Shown here in pieces: positions 12,897-24,830 of a stretch of 64,000 nt of DNA. How positions within the stretch are numbered: position 1 is the first letter of the stretch; the number at the start of each line of letters is the position of its first letter. The translations under genes and the position numbers were made by a program. The DNA comes from Climacium dendroides (taxonomy: Eukaryota; Streptophyta; Bryopsida; Hypnales; Climaciaceae), in NCBI GenBank assembly GCA_950106755.1, contig OX467082.1, forward strand, positions 3,162,001 to 3,226,000. The letters run 5' to 3'. The notes under the pieces were generated by a model. That model saw nothing but the letters and a program-made list of their open reading frames with translations. It did no database searches and was not told the origin of the DNA.

Positions 12897-15305
12897 TGAA
12901 GCCCGTGCATGGCCTGTATAGTGTTGGCGATTTGCTTGTCACTCACATGGCTTCAGTTGTAGGATAGATTATATATCCTGTTGTAGGATATATTGTGCCA
13001 TCAAGATACAGAGTTTCTGTACAGAATACAGAGTAAACCTGAGACAATACCTGAGATGCCACAAGCAAGCAAGCAAGACACTGAGGCTTCACCTGTAGAC
13101 TAAGAACCTTCAAAGTTCACCTTAATGAGAGGTTTTTGCAGCAGTGTAGGTGATGAATAATGGGTTTGAGTCGAGCACTGCAGAGAGTTTGCCAGTGTAT
13201 TTTAGATGTAAACTTTATTCAACTGTTTCTGAGTATTTCAATTTTCTCAGCAAAATTAGTCTTGTTGTCAGGAGAATTTGCAGGGGAGCAAGGGTCTGTC
13301 TCTACGGTGCACCGAATTGGGTGCGTTGTCTGCATTGGGACGGTTGCTGTATTTAGTTGAAGCGTTGTATATTTTCTTGCGACTGTGTGTCACGGAGTTT
13401 AAGTGGAACCTAAGAGAGATAGTACTGAGCAGGAAAGACGGAATCTTGCGTTCCAAAAGAAAAAAAAAAAAAAAAAAAGTGTGTAGGATGTGTATGGTCC
13501 CGTCAAAATATTTTCTATGGCATGGTAAAAATGCAATTTGGTCAAATGTTACTATTCAACTATAAAATAGTGCATCATGAATGAGGAATTTTTTTTTACT
13601 TTTGCACACTAGAAAACTTGCCATTGGTTGAAAGTGAAAATTGTGAATTGTACACAAGTGGATAAGGCAAACAAATGAACCACTCTCCTAATCCAAGATA
13701 TGGTGTCATGATGAACTTGCAATAAGCCATTGGATCAAAAAGTGACTCCAAATAGTTTCATAATGTGTTTGTATCTTTAAATCTTGTTGCATGCTTACTT
13801 AAATCAAAGTATAAGTTTTGAACAACCAAATTGTTTATATGAAATGAACTAAAGATAATAGAACACTCTTTGACTTCTATCCCTTATTATTATTATTATT
13901 ATTAACTAGACAATTTTTTGTTAAAACTTCCATCATTAATATTAGTTGGATTAAATGTACTTAGCCATTCAATTAATGAATGGTTGAGCATTTGAGGCAA
14001 GAAAGGAGGCTTTGCAAGCATTCACTTTTTATTCAAAATTCACTGTAGTTTCAAATCCAACAATGCTAATGTGCGAGATTAGAAATGCAAGCCAATGAGC
14101 CTTGAGCTTAGGTTTGGTGAGCCTAAAGCTTGGGACCAAAAATAATGGAATTTGGGAGATTATCCTTTTAAATATTGAAAAAAGGTTCATTTTCTAAGGA
14201 ATTCTTTTTATCTAGATGCAAAAATATAGATAACAAAAAAATATGAGGATAAAAAACCTAACTCCAATCAATTAATGGCTTCTCAAAATCTTCTCTACTA
14301 TTTTTTAAAATTAATTTCTAATGTGATTTTTTTTCTCCAAGATTTAGTGTATTTTAGGCTCGTTTCTAAAAACCTTCAATACTACAAAAAAAGTCAAGAT
14401 TACAATGGACACCCTGGCTTGCGCAAAATTTTAAATAGAAAAATCATGATCAATCATTTTCAAAATCACATTTTTGCTACAAAAATCAATCTTCAAAAAG
14501 ATTTTTCCACAAATAAAAACTACTAAAAATAGAAATTTGGATAGGTTTTACTTACCATCAAAATATTGTCGCGCCCCAAAAATTTGACATTTAGGGATCA
14601 AGGAATTAAAGTTCTTGTTGTGTCCATCCTACTATCCTAAGGTATGTGCACCCACATGTAACATGAGTCGGATATGAACCCCTAGAATAAGCCCTACACT
14701 GAAGTACAAGTGGACCCGATGCTGACATGTGAATTCCCATGAATGTGTCACACTGATGTGGCCAAGTTTTACATTGCCCAATAAAACAATCATGATTAGA
14801 GTTTGTCACTTGAGGGTGCTACCATGTTCACTTTTGTAGTGGTCTATTATCCAGAGTTGAGTAGGTGCATCCATGCACTGATCCATATCATATTCATACG
14901 AGCTTGAAAAAATACAAAACCAATTTTGTTGGTTTCCTAAACCACACTCTATCATTTTATTCTTCTGTCCATACCCTGGAGACCTGCAAATTTTGAATAA
15001 GTGTCACATTTATAGGTGCTTCTACGTTAATCCTTGGGTAGTTTTTTCTGGTACTGGTAGCCCCCCCCATTTGATACGTCACCAGAACGTCGCAGCTTAC
15101 GTCCCGTCCCGTTAGTCCCACCCGTCTCCCACAATCCCGTGCCCGACCAGTCGTCAGTTGGTTCGAGACTCTGACGCACTCTGGCCTCTCGCACGCTCAC
15201 TACAGTGAATTTGCCACGTCGGATTGTTAGGACCTGACGCACCATGGAACCTTCTATGCTGTGTAGCTTCGTAGCTGCTTCCGTAGGCTGTACGCAACCG
15301 GACAG
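12897..15305. other. PDR-A 3' flank and AT-rich spacer
   Basis: The first few hundred bases are probably the 3' untranslated region of PDR-A. An A-run lies at about 13458-13478 and a TTA microsatellite at about 13885-13903. From 13500 to 14560 the DNA is AT-rich with no supportable gene. From about 14570 to 15260 it is more mixed and includes a GC-rich patch near 15060-15260. I see no protein family in it. Confidence 0.5.
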
Positions 15306-15520
15306 GGAGGATTGACCCCCTTGTTTTTACCCCGGGAGAAAACACTGAAATTTTTTTATTTGCCGTCCATCACAAAATTTGGAAATTTTGAATTCATACT
15401 TGCAATCAGAGGCCCTAAATCAGTTGAGATAAGCGAAGAAATACAAAATTGATGCGGCACAAAATAGGTGGCAATTTTTACATTTACCCTCGAATGGGGC
15501 AATAAGGGGGTCAATCCTCC
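15306..15520. mobile_element. Short MITE with GGAGGATTGACCCCC ends (copy 1)
   Basis: The left end GGAGGATTGACCCCCTT (15306-15322) is matched by its reverse complement ending at 15520. The 215-bp interior has no coding capacity. A related copy lies at 45466-45646 and shares interior words such as AATTCATA, TTGCAATCA and AAAATAGG. No clear target-site duplication could be assigned, so the superfamily is open. Confidence 0.7.
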
Positions 15521-15728
15521 ATGGCAACCCGTCCTGCAAAGTGGGCCCTGCGAGGATAATGGAAAAAGAAAAGCCCCTCACCTCTCCATGATTCTACTGT
15601 ATGTTCTTCACCTCCGTCACCTGGAGAAGAATATATATATGAACTCAGAATTTCCAAATTTTATCACATGTGGATTTTTTTATTTTTTAAACGGTGTTTT
15701 CCCAGGGGTAAGAAAATTCACCCTGCAG

Positions 15729-17116
15729 TAGGGTATAAAATTGACACCCTAGGGGGTGTATTTTGCCTCCAAAGGTGTCCTAGACACCCAAATCTCAAAG
15801 AGGGTGTCCCCGAGGACACCCGAAAATTTCACAAGGGTGTCCTTTTGACACCCAAAAATTTATTAGGGTGTCCCTCGACCCCGTAGTAGTGAACTAGGTA
15901 GGCCTCGTTCATTCGTTCGACAAATCACTCCACCAACTAAGAATGGCCATAGATTGGCAGGCACCCCGCTACGGCGTTGTCCATTCGGCACCTACTAGCC
16001 GTTGCTGCCTGGCTATTGGACGTTGGCTAGGGCGGGCCGGGGGTTAGGGGTTAGGACCGCTGGGCACTAGCAGTCCACAGCCGGCAACTGGCCACCAGCC
16101 CTCAGGTGAGCTTACAACACGATCTTTGTCAAGAAAATTTTTGGTGGATGAAGATGATAAGTTCGGTACAGATACAAAATTTGTGGCACATTTTTGGACA
16201 TTTCTAGTGGTGGTCAGATTCATTTCCAAAACTCCACAGAAGTTGTGTATTCACATATATTGCATTATGCACCATTGCCTCATGCAGTTGAATTTGGTGG
16301 TGATGGCACCTTACAAGGATGTAAGGTAATTGCACAGGCTTATGTGCTCAAAGTGATAGACTCATTGCAACAACTATTTCCAGATTTGAAGGTCTTCAAT
16401 GTAGCTAAGCTATTTAGCCCCATTTCTTTTTCAGCAGACTTGGCACTTCTTAACTGAAATGCTTCTTTATGGCTTCAAATTTTTATTGGGCACTTTTGTA
16501 CCAACGGAAGGAATTTTCTTGATGAACGTGGTTTAAAATCTGAGCTTCGAGGTTTTTTGGATACTCTTTAGATTTCATATGGTGGTTTGAAAATGCACCA
16601 AGCTTTGATGGTTTACTCTTCCAATTTAGACTATGTTAGAAGATATCCTCAGATGACAAAGTTGTGGCAAACTGTTCTTGTAATTCCTACTAGCACAACT
16701 TCTTGTGAGAGAGGATTTTCGACTCAAAATCATATAAGTCTACTTTACACTGTAGGTTAGTATTGGAGACTTTGGAGACAGAAATGAGAGTTGCAATGGC
16801 AGAAATTCCCATAGAAGTCATTGACTTTGAACAAGTTTGGATTAAATGGTGTGCCATGAAAGGTCGCCGGTTGTAGGTTTGATTTGTTTTGCAAGCTATG
16901 ATATGTAGTGACTCTTTTCATTTGTAACCAAAATTTTATATTGATATTACATATTTTTCAAAATTGAGAATATTCTATCTAAGCAAAAAAAAAAAAATAT
17001 ATATATATGGAAAGTTAGGGACACCCAAAAATTGGACAAGGATGTCCTTTGGACACCCAAAATTTGAACCAGGGTGTCCCCTAGAAATTTGGCTAGGGTG
17101 TCAAATTTTTTCCCTG
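15729..17116 (+). mobile_element. Defective hAT-type DNA transposon
   Basis: The element is bounded by an 8-bp direct repeat CCCTGCAG (15721-15728 and 17117-17124), the target duplication length of hAT elements. The ends are TAGGG and CAGGG, fitting the hAT YAGGG consensus, and continue as inverted repeats ending in TTGACACCC. Both subterminal zones (15740-15870 and 17015-17105) carry many copies of GGGTGTCC in both orientations, a layout typical of hAT transposase binding regions. The interior holds a broken transposase gene, described separately. At 1388 bp it is shorter than autonomous hATs, and the frame damage suggests it is no longer active. Confidence 0.82.
16100..16876 (+). pseudogene. 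hAT transposase remnant (C-terminal part)
   Basis: The frame at about 16194-16457 reads like the region before the dimerisation domain (DSLQQLFPDLKVFNV). The frame ending at the TAG at 16876 contains IPTSTTSCERGFS, the hallmark of the hAT C-terminal dimerisation domain, and continues after a shift into LVLETLETEMRVAM and the ending VWIKWCAMKGRRL. Stops lie between the two parts. A one-base loss near 16734 breaks the frame in the middle of the dimerisation domain. The N-terminal zinc finger and most of the catalytic domain are missing. It is a relic within the hAT element and unlikely to make a working enzyme. Confidence 0.75.
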
Positions 17117-17414
17117 CCCTGCAGGGTCCACTTTATTGGACAGGTTTAGAGGAGCGTCCTGCTAGGCTGTAGTATATCCCCAGTTCAATAAAGGATTTTT
17201 TAAACATTTTTCCCCTTGTCTCAGTTAAAGCCAAAGATCGAGGACCCATTCATCAGTGGTAACTTACTGTAGGCCCTTACGGTACTGGGATTTCGTAAGC
17301 AGGAATCACGGCCTTACGAGCTTTTCATGTGGGCCCCGCCTCATCCTCGTTGCTGCCCATACAAACTTCATTGAGTTGTGCGCATCCTTGTGACTCATAT
17401 CCGTCTCTCCTTGG

Positions 17415-17905
17415 CACTAAGGTAGAGCCACTCATTCCCAACCAGAGAGTCATGTCCAACCTACACGGTGCTCTATTTCAAGCCAGGCAAGGCACTCAAG
17501 CTCGGGATGTGTTTTTCCTTCTCTGGAATATATGTTTTTCTCTTTTTCAAGGTTGGGACAAATAAGGTCATGATACGTGGCCCAAAGTGTGCATAAAGTA
17601 GTAAGCAAGATAGTAGGAAGTAGTGAGCCGGAAAGTAGTTTGGCTATGAGTGGAATTGGAAGACTTTAAAAATTGGCTATGGGTTTGTAACACTTTTTGG
17701 CTCCCAAAATTCATAGTAATTTCAATTTCAGCAATAAAATTACAAAAAATTCACAGTCCCAATATTTCTTATCTCTCAACACAAGAAAATTTTCTACTAC
17801 CTCACATTGCTCTTCATCTCTCCTAAAATCCCTTAAATGATTAGGTATAGGTGGTTCTACCTTAAATCCCCGACGTTGTTTCTGAAAACGCCAGGGCCTC
17901 ACATC
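17415..17905. repeat. LTR-like repeat, copy A
   Basis: This block shares an ordered set of words with 21962-22345 and with the interrupted copy at 22385-23460: CACTAAGGTAG at the left, TTCAAGGTTGGGAC, AAGGTCATGA, AGCAAGA-AGTAGGAAGTA and CAGCAATAAAATTAC. At its right edge the minus strand reads a purine-rich tract (about 17905-17935) just before TGTGAGGCCC, as expected for a polypurine tract followed by an LTR start. The frame before it ends SQFGGKIEGG, like some Ty3/gypsy polyprotein tails. AATAAA lies on the plus strand, so orientation is uncertain. Confidence 0.5.
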
Positions 17906-20900
17906 CTACCCCCCTTCTATCTTGCCCCCAAATTGAGAACTCCAGTTTCCTCCCGCTTGGCTTGAAGCCCGTCCATGCCTAGTTCTCAACCTAGCGCCCT
18001 TTGAGGTGCTTGTCTTCTTCATCATCGTCTTTTGTCACCCTTTGTCGCCTTCCCTTTTTTGAAGTGCACACGTGTGTTGAAAAAAGCCTTCAAGAGCCTT
18101 CAATCTGTAAACCTTCTCTTTGAATTCTGTCCATAACTTTTTATAAGAAGCTCAAAGGCACAAACAGATTTTTGGAGGTGAAAGTTAGTTTTAATGGCCA
18201 ACTTTTCTTAGTTCAAACGTTTTTGAAAAAAATTGATCTACTATGCCTGAATGAGGTCTGAAGTCTGCTAATTTTACAAAGCCTACTTTTCAATTGACTT
18301 AGTACGGAAATTGTAAAAGATAAAAAAAAATGCAATGTTAGTGCAATAAATATGCATAGACATGATATTGTGTGATTATTGTGCTAACTTCATATGTCTT
18401 GAATTAGCACTAATATTGTACAAAGTCAGTCACTCATTGCTATGCCACTAAAGTTATACATATTTAGTAAGGCACAACTATCATGCAACTTCAACACTTA
18501 AAATTCACATATAAATGAAATGCCTAAATTACATTGCCATCATGAATGTCAATATCATGTTGTAATAATATTTCCAAATGAATGAATGTAACATGAAAGT
18601 AATGCCCAGCGATAATCATACAATTACTAGTGACAATTCATGACAAAGGAAATTTGTAATGAATCGTGTTGAACAATACATTGGAAGGGTTTCTATCACA
18701 TAGAGAGGTTGATTTCATGTTAGATAACCTACCTATCACTGCTAGGTATTGAACTTGCAACCATTCCATTCAGTTTGGGTACCTTACGACCATCATCTGG
18801 TAGTTTAGAGGCATCGTTTATTTCAGGTTTTGAGTTTACTCTAGCTAGGCCTGATGGAGGGAGGATTGTTGTGTATATAGAATTGCAACATGGAAGAAAT
18901 TGGGATATAGCTAGAATCAATGGGAAATGTAATTGTGGGCATGTAGTATAAAAAGTATCCCTATTTTGGTCAGTGAAGAAGGTAAAAGGTTGTCTATTGT
19001 TGAAGTGACCATGTTCTAAAAATACAATCCCATGTATAGGACTTAGTGACATGTTCCTTGAAATATTTACTTCAATCATTGATGAGTTAGGTGGGATTTC
19101 AATGGTCACTTCAAAAGCAAACTTTTTTTAGGCCTTAGAAGTTCATAGTAAATCACACCCCTTGCACATCGCAAGACACTAATTCCTCCATTTGAAAGTA
19201 GGCCCTAATCAACATTGCCTAACATAGGCCCAAGCTTGACCACAAGCCTTGACGGAGCACGCCAATCACATGACCATGACCTTGCAAGACCATGATGCTA
19301 ATGAAACTAAGGACAATAATATCCTTCGCAAGGCAACGTCCTACATGAACTTTGAAAAATGTTGTATGAATTGTGGTACAAAATGTTGTTTTATTTGAAC
19401 TTGCAAAAATTGTTTAGAAGTTTTTTTCTACATGGCATTAAATCTTCCATTCAAAATAGGCATACGCTAATGTGGCACGACATCATTTACCTCACTTCAC
19501 TTCAAAAGTCACTTAAATGTGAGATTAGAGATATGAAGACAAGCTCTTTATACAAGTGGGATGGTAGAAAGTAAACCAAACCATGTGGGATATGTAAATT
19601 AGAATGTGGAGGAACTCAACTGCTCATAGTTAAATAAAAATCCTATAACCATAACCTACCATCCCAAATCCTAATGCCACTGCCTTCCAAAGGACACTAT
19701 TGTCATCAATTTCACTCGTGTCATGGTTCTGCAATTGGCGTACTCTACTAGGGCTCATAGTAAAGCTTAGGCCCATACCAAGCCACATTGACTGAGACCC
19801 ACCTTCAAATAGAGGAATTAGCGTGTACTTGCACACCTATATGCACCTTCTATGTATTTATCCGCAAAGAACAACTTATGAGAATTTTACTTAATCCTTT
19901 AAGAATGTGGTCCCCCATAATCAAGATAGTTAACTAAAAATCTTCTACAATGAACAATGAAGTCATCTATGAACCACTTTTTGGCCTCAATGTCCTTCAA
20001 GGATTAATCCATAGAGTTTAAAGGTCATTTTAATCAAGAAACACTCTAAATTGTCATTTCCATTGCAAAGAGCAAAAAACTTTTTAAATTATTTTGTTGG
20101 TGTATCTAGCTATGAGATCTTGCACTAGACTAGTATAATAGTACGGAGAAGAAATTTCAAAACTTTCACCATATACTTTGCAAGATATTTGAGTTAAACC
20201 CCTAAAAGCTCAAATGTTTAATAAACAATGGATGAATGCAAATACATCCCAAGCACATAAAAATGGGTTTTTTCATTCATCCATTTTTTGGAGATTCTTG
20301 TGTTAGTTCTTTAACATTTATGTGGTATAGATTTTGAAGAATTTTCTTTGCAAATGTTCTATTATTTAGTAGGTACTATTAGGTTTGACCTTGAAAAATA
20401 ACCTTTTCAATTCAAAAAATGATCCTTAAAAAAAATTGAAAACAAAAGTAAAATTAAAATCTTTAAAAATCACTATGATTAAAATTTAACATTTTGAACT
20501 TTAAGGAAAAAAATTCTTTTGAAAATCACAAATATTCAATCTACAATCAATTTAATATATCAATTTGTTTACTACTTGATCTAACTATATGGATATGATC
20601 TATAAATCATATGTTACAACTATTGTTTGAAAGTCATCATTAAATTATTAGTCTAAATTATATTTTATAATGTGCCTTCACAATTTTGGAAATTTGGACT
20701 ATTCATCAATCCTTGGGGGAATAAAGCAAAGAAAATGTTTTTTTAAGTACTATCCTTGACTAGATTATTTGATTTTAAATCTTTTTGACATAAAATAAGA
20801 GCACCCAAAATTTTGATTTTATTTTTTTTATGTTGAAGATTTGAGCTGAAAGTCTAGGTATACTTAATTTTAATTCTTTGAGAAATTGTTAAGTAGAAGT

Positions 20901-21960
20901 TTGTACAAGATTGAAGGAAAAAATTAATCATTGATAACTTTAAGATGAAATTGAAATACATTGATTCCAATGGTTAGATTGTTCTATCAAGCATATTCAA
21001 CCCTCCAGTTTATTTTTAAGAATTTTTAAAATTGAGTTACAAAACAAATCCAATTCATTATTTTCTTAAGAAGTTTCTATGATTGCCAAACAAGAAGCTC
21101 CAAGACTTTCACATCTCTATTCCAAAATGGAATGAATCAAAATTTTCTATGTAGACAAAAATATCATCCACAAAAATCTTTTTAAAAACAATCATTTCAA
21201 TTTTTGTGAATTTGTTTTATTGTCCAATCTCTCTTATTTTGAGCTTGGTGTGGCATAACTTCTCCCAAGAATTGATTGAAATAAAACTATATTTCCATAA
21301 AGATGTAATTTAGATAGAGAGAGAAATCATGTCTAAAATCAAGGTCATACAAGACTATCCAAAATCCATTTTGTTCTTAACAAGAGCACTAAAACTATAA
21401 GAGTTAAGTTACATGAAAAGAGTTTCAATGCTACATAGATAGCATCTCTCCTAAAAATACAATATCCTATTGGTGCGTATTATAAAATTAAATTACATAT
21501 GGTTTTAACTTTGTACAAGCGAGGAATTTTCTTATCCACAGAAGTTGTGAAGACTCTTCAACATGATTAGTATACTTCAATTGTAACGTATTAAAAAAAC
21601 ACTTCCATTAGTAAAAGAAATAACCATAAGTAGGTTCATTTTATAATATGCACTAATAATAGGACACTCAAATCAATATAGTTCCTTGTTTCATTTACTT
21701 TGGATAGTGTAGAAAAAATTCAAATTATATGAATCCTAATAGTGTCTGGGTAAATCTGTCATCTAGTTCAAAGTTAGCTAATGGAATTGGAAAAAAAATT
21801 GGTTGCAATTTGAAAACTTTAGCAAAAGCTTGTTAAATAAATCTATAAAATTTTCATTCAGAGTAAAAATAGATAAAATAACCATACAACACTTTAAAAA
21901 TAGTTCATTGATACAAAAAAAGAAAAGAAAATTAATTGATAAAACTTAAAAATAGCATGC
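17906..21960. mobile_element. Decayed retroelement-like interior and AT-rich spacer
   Basis: The stretch lies between LTR-like copies A and B. Minus-strand coding traces are a polyprotein-tail-like end near 17906-18010 and an open frame at 18729-19109 (126 aa) that might come from a retroelement linker region, though I cannot identify it firmly. The rest, especially 19900-21900, is very AT-rich without a gene. The block at 18150-18300 recurs at about 38860-38995, and 20240-20690 recurs at about 61330-61790, so much of this is dispersed repeat. Confidence 0.4.
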
Positions 21961-21961
21961 A

Positions 21962-22345
21962 CTAAGGTAGGACCACCCATTTCCAACTACAAACCCATAT
22001 CCAATTGTAGGGGGTAATTATTTCCAACCAAGGTCGGTACAAATTTCCATCCAAAGTTTAGAATGTGTTATTTTTCTCGTTTTCAAGGTTGGGACTAGCA
22101 AGGTCATGACACATGTCCCAAAATAATAAGCAAGAAAGTAGGAAGTAATGAGCAAGAAAATAGTTTTTAAATACTTAGAACTCAATGGCTCTAGACATTG
22201 TACATGGGTCTAGACCAACTTCTACCTTTCAAATTTCACAGTAATTTCAGTTCAAGCAATAAAATTACCAATTTTTTTTGCAATCACCATCACTTCTATC
22301 TCTACACCTTGGAAAATATTTGCTTCACCTAGCTTGTACTAGAAA
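21962..22345. repeat. LTR-like repeat, copy B
   Basis: It matches copy A in the same orientation and order, from CACTAAGGTAGGACCACCC at the left through TTCAAGGTTGGGACTAGCAA to CAAGCAATAAAATTACCA near 22252. It is preceded by a block (21700-21960) that recurs after copy C at 23578-23920. Confidence 0.55.
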
Positions 22346-22384
22346 GAGCCATCCATCACCAACCAACACCCTATTGGTAGTCGA

Positions 22385-23460
22385 TATATTAACAGAAATG
22401 CAATAGAGGCTGAGACTCCAAACATGAGTTCTTGATTTCCTACCATGAATTCCTCCCTTCTTTTCTTGACACGTCTATTTTGGTTTGGAGTGCCAAAGTG
22501 AACAAGAAGTAGTATCTTAACCCAGTAACGCTGCCAGCGCCATTTTGTGGCGTTTGGATGACTACAGAATGGTGTGTATAGAGATCAGAAGCATTTTTTT
22601 CATCCATTTTTTAATTATTGACCCTTCAAGGTGGGTTATGAAGATTATACAATTGAGTTTTTAGTCTTGCCAATGTTTGTCTTTATCTAAATGAGAAGTT
22701 AGTAGAAAAAACGGATCACAAAATATACCATTTTAGTGCATTTTAGGAAGTTGTTGCTCCTTGCTCTAAATCTGGAATTTCTCCACAAAAATGATATTTT
22801 TTGAGTTTGAGCCAAACTAACAAAATGAAGTTCATCTTCTCTAGTTTTTACTCCAATTTGAATTTTGAAAAAATTCCTAATATTAAATATTTTATTGCAA
22901 TTTGAACTTTGGATGTATTTTCAAATGTCAATTAAATTTTAATTAGAGAATGACATGGAAATTGAGTTTATACCATAATGTTTGTTACTGTAGTATACAC
23001 ACATGGTGAATTTTTTTTATTTTTTGAAATAATTTTCTATTTGTGGTGATTTTTCTTCACTTTTTCTTCAAAAATTCTCAAAATAATCAATTTTTCATGA
23101 AAAAATCTAAAAAATTTGTAAAGTAAAGGAGCTGACATGTAATTTTAGCTTAAAAATGAATATAAAATTTTTCATTCATATTTAGTTGAAAAATGTTAGC
23201 AAATTGGGTGATGGGGAATGAGGCTTGAAATCAGCGGTCATGGGTCCGTCCTTACTGGGTTAAACAAGCAGTTTTGGAATAGTCTACACATTGAACATGG
23301 GTTGAGACCAACTTTTGCCTTCCAAAATTCGTAGTAATTTCAGTTCAAGCAATAAAATTACCAAGTTTTGGCAACCCCCTTTATTTCTATCTATGGACAC
23401 ACACATGTGGAAATATCACTTCTTCCCCTTTTGTACTCCACATCATGCCCGCAACAGCTT
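22385..23460. repeat. LTR-like repeat, copy C, split by an insertion
   Basis: The left part ends in GAACAAGAAGTAGTATC before a TTAA at 22517. The right part resumes after the TTAA at 23260-23263 with ACAAGCAGTTTTGGAATAG and continues through GTTCAAGCAATAAAATTACC. Without 22521-23263 the two halves align to copies A and B without a gap at that point, so the piggyBac-like element was inserted into an existing repeat. Confidence 0.5.
22521..23259. mobile_element. Non-autonomous piggyBac-like element, TTAA target site
   Basis: The element has TTAA on both sides (22517-22520 and 23260-23263) and inverted ends CCCAGTAACG and its near-complement CCTTACTGGG. Inside the left end is a small palindromic motif, CGCCATTTTGTGGCG, as found near the ends of some piggyBac MITEs. 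It is 739 bp, AT-rich inside, with no transposase frame. TTAA duplications and C-run ends are the signature of piggyBac, a superfamily seldom noted in plants, so the assignment is structural only. Confidence 0.6.
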
Positions 23461-23577
23461 ACTCAGTCGGTTGTACTACAATCCAGATCACGTCCACGGT
23501 TGCTCGTTCAATCCGTTTGTGGGTAGCTTCACCATAAGAGGACAAATTCAGTGCAGTTGCTGGTTTCATGTGCAGTA

Positions 23578-23920
23578 CTTTGGATAGTGTCCAGTACAAA
23601 AAGTTCAAATTATGTGACGTCAATACATAAACTGAGTTTTATTTTATTCTTTGTTTTGTTCCATCATCTCAGTCCAAAGACAGATTAGGAAAGATTCCGA
23701 CACTCTCTTTGCAAAGACACAATGTTCGGAAAAAACGGGCGGCTAGTTCGGAGGAATTGGGAAAAAAACCGGTTGTAATTTGAAAACATCGGCAAAAAAC
23801 CGGTGCAAAAATCTATAAAATTTCTATTTTGAGTAAAAAATAGAGAAAATAACCGGACTCAGTTCTGGAAAAACCAGTTCAATATGAGAATTGAAGGAAA
23901 TTAGCCGGTAAAACTCAAAA
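23578..23920. repeat. Dispersed repeat paired with 21700-21960
   Basis: Both blocks read, in the same order, TTTGGATAGTGT, a TTCAAATTAT word, AATTGGAAAAAAA or AATTGGGAAAAAAA, AATTTGAAAAC, ATCTATAAAATTT and GATAAAACT or GGTAAAACT. The copy here keeps CG-containing words (CGGCAAAAAACCGG) where the other has TA or TG, so it is probably the less decayed one. Confidence 0.55.
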
Positions 23921-24225
23921 AGTTTCCCAAACTATGCAAAGACCTCCGCAATCTGAACCTGATTCTTCCATTTATGAAGGAATTAAAAAATGGAAGGATT
24001 CTTCCATTTTTAATTGGTACAAAGTTGCTTGTTCGACACTTTTTCTTGGTGAAAGAATCCTTGGCTCGGGCAGGACAACAGCACGTGACAAGATTGATGA
24101 TGTCATCACTGACCCAGGAGTCCGTTCCCCAAGTTCCCCAAGTTCCCAGTAACTTCAAATCTCCAGCTGCCGTCCGTTTTGACCGATGGGCTTGCGGCCG
24201 CAAACAGGGAGAAAAAGAAAAGATA

Positions 24226-24622
24226 AGGTAGAACCGCACCCAAAACCGCACCCAATGTTCCTATTCTTTGTTCCTAGACATGTCCTAGACTTTGTGAACC
24301 CTAGATTTTGATGAATGTGTCCTCCACATGCTTAACAGTGATTGGTCAACACATTTGAAGGACACATATTTGACTATGATTTGCTGATAGCTGATTTTTG
24401 CAGGGTTCAATTTTGGGGCACCTATGGGACAGTTTCAGTGATATAGACAACCAACACTTTGAAAAGTCATAGAAATTACATACAAAGTCCAAAAAAATTT
24501 TAATTTTAAAATTAAATATTCATGATTTTCACTTGCATATACTACAAAAATATTATTTTTAGAAAAACATGCCTCCAACTATACTGAATTGCTTAAAGTA
24601 ATGATTTTGGGTGTTTCTACCT
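24226..24622. mobile_element. MITE with TA-flanked ends
   Basis: The left end AGGTAGAACCGCACCCAAAAC and the right end, read in reverse AGGTAGAAACACCCAAAATC, form an imperfect 20-bp terminal inverted repeat. Both are flanked by TA, the duplication made by Tc1/mariner (Stowaway) elements. The 397-bp interior has no coding potential. Confidence 0.6.
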
Positions 24623-24830
24623 TACAGTCAAGGCTTCCTCAATGGCCCCGTCTTGCAATGCAAAAATATGGCTAGCATTCCATTTTGGAGGCTAGGGGCA
24701 ACAATCAACCTCACTGGTTGCAAATGTGGAGGTTGCCTGAGTTGAAAGGCAATGTCAAAATTAAATCGCCGGAGTGAAAATTGAGTCGCCGAAGGTAAAA
24801 GGCAATGTGCCAAAACAAAAAAGTGCTAGT

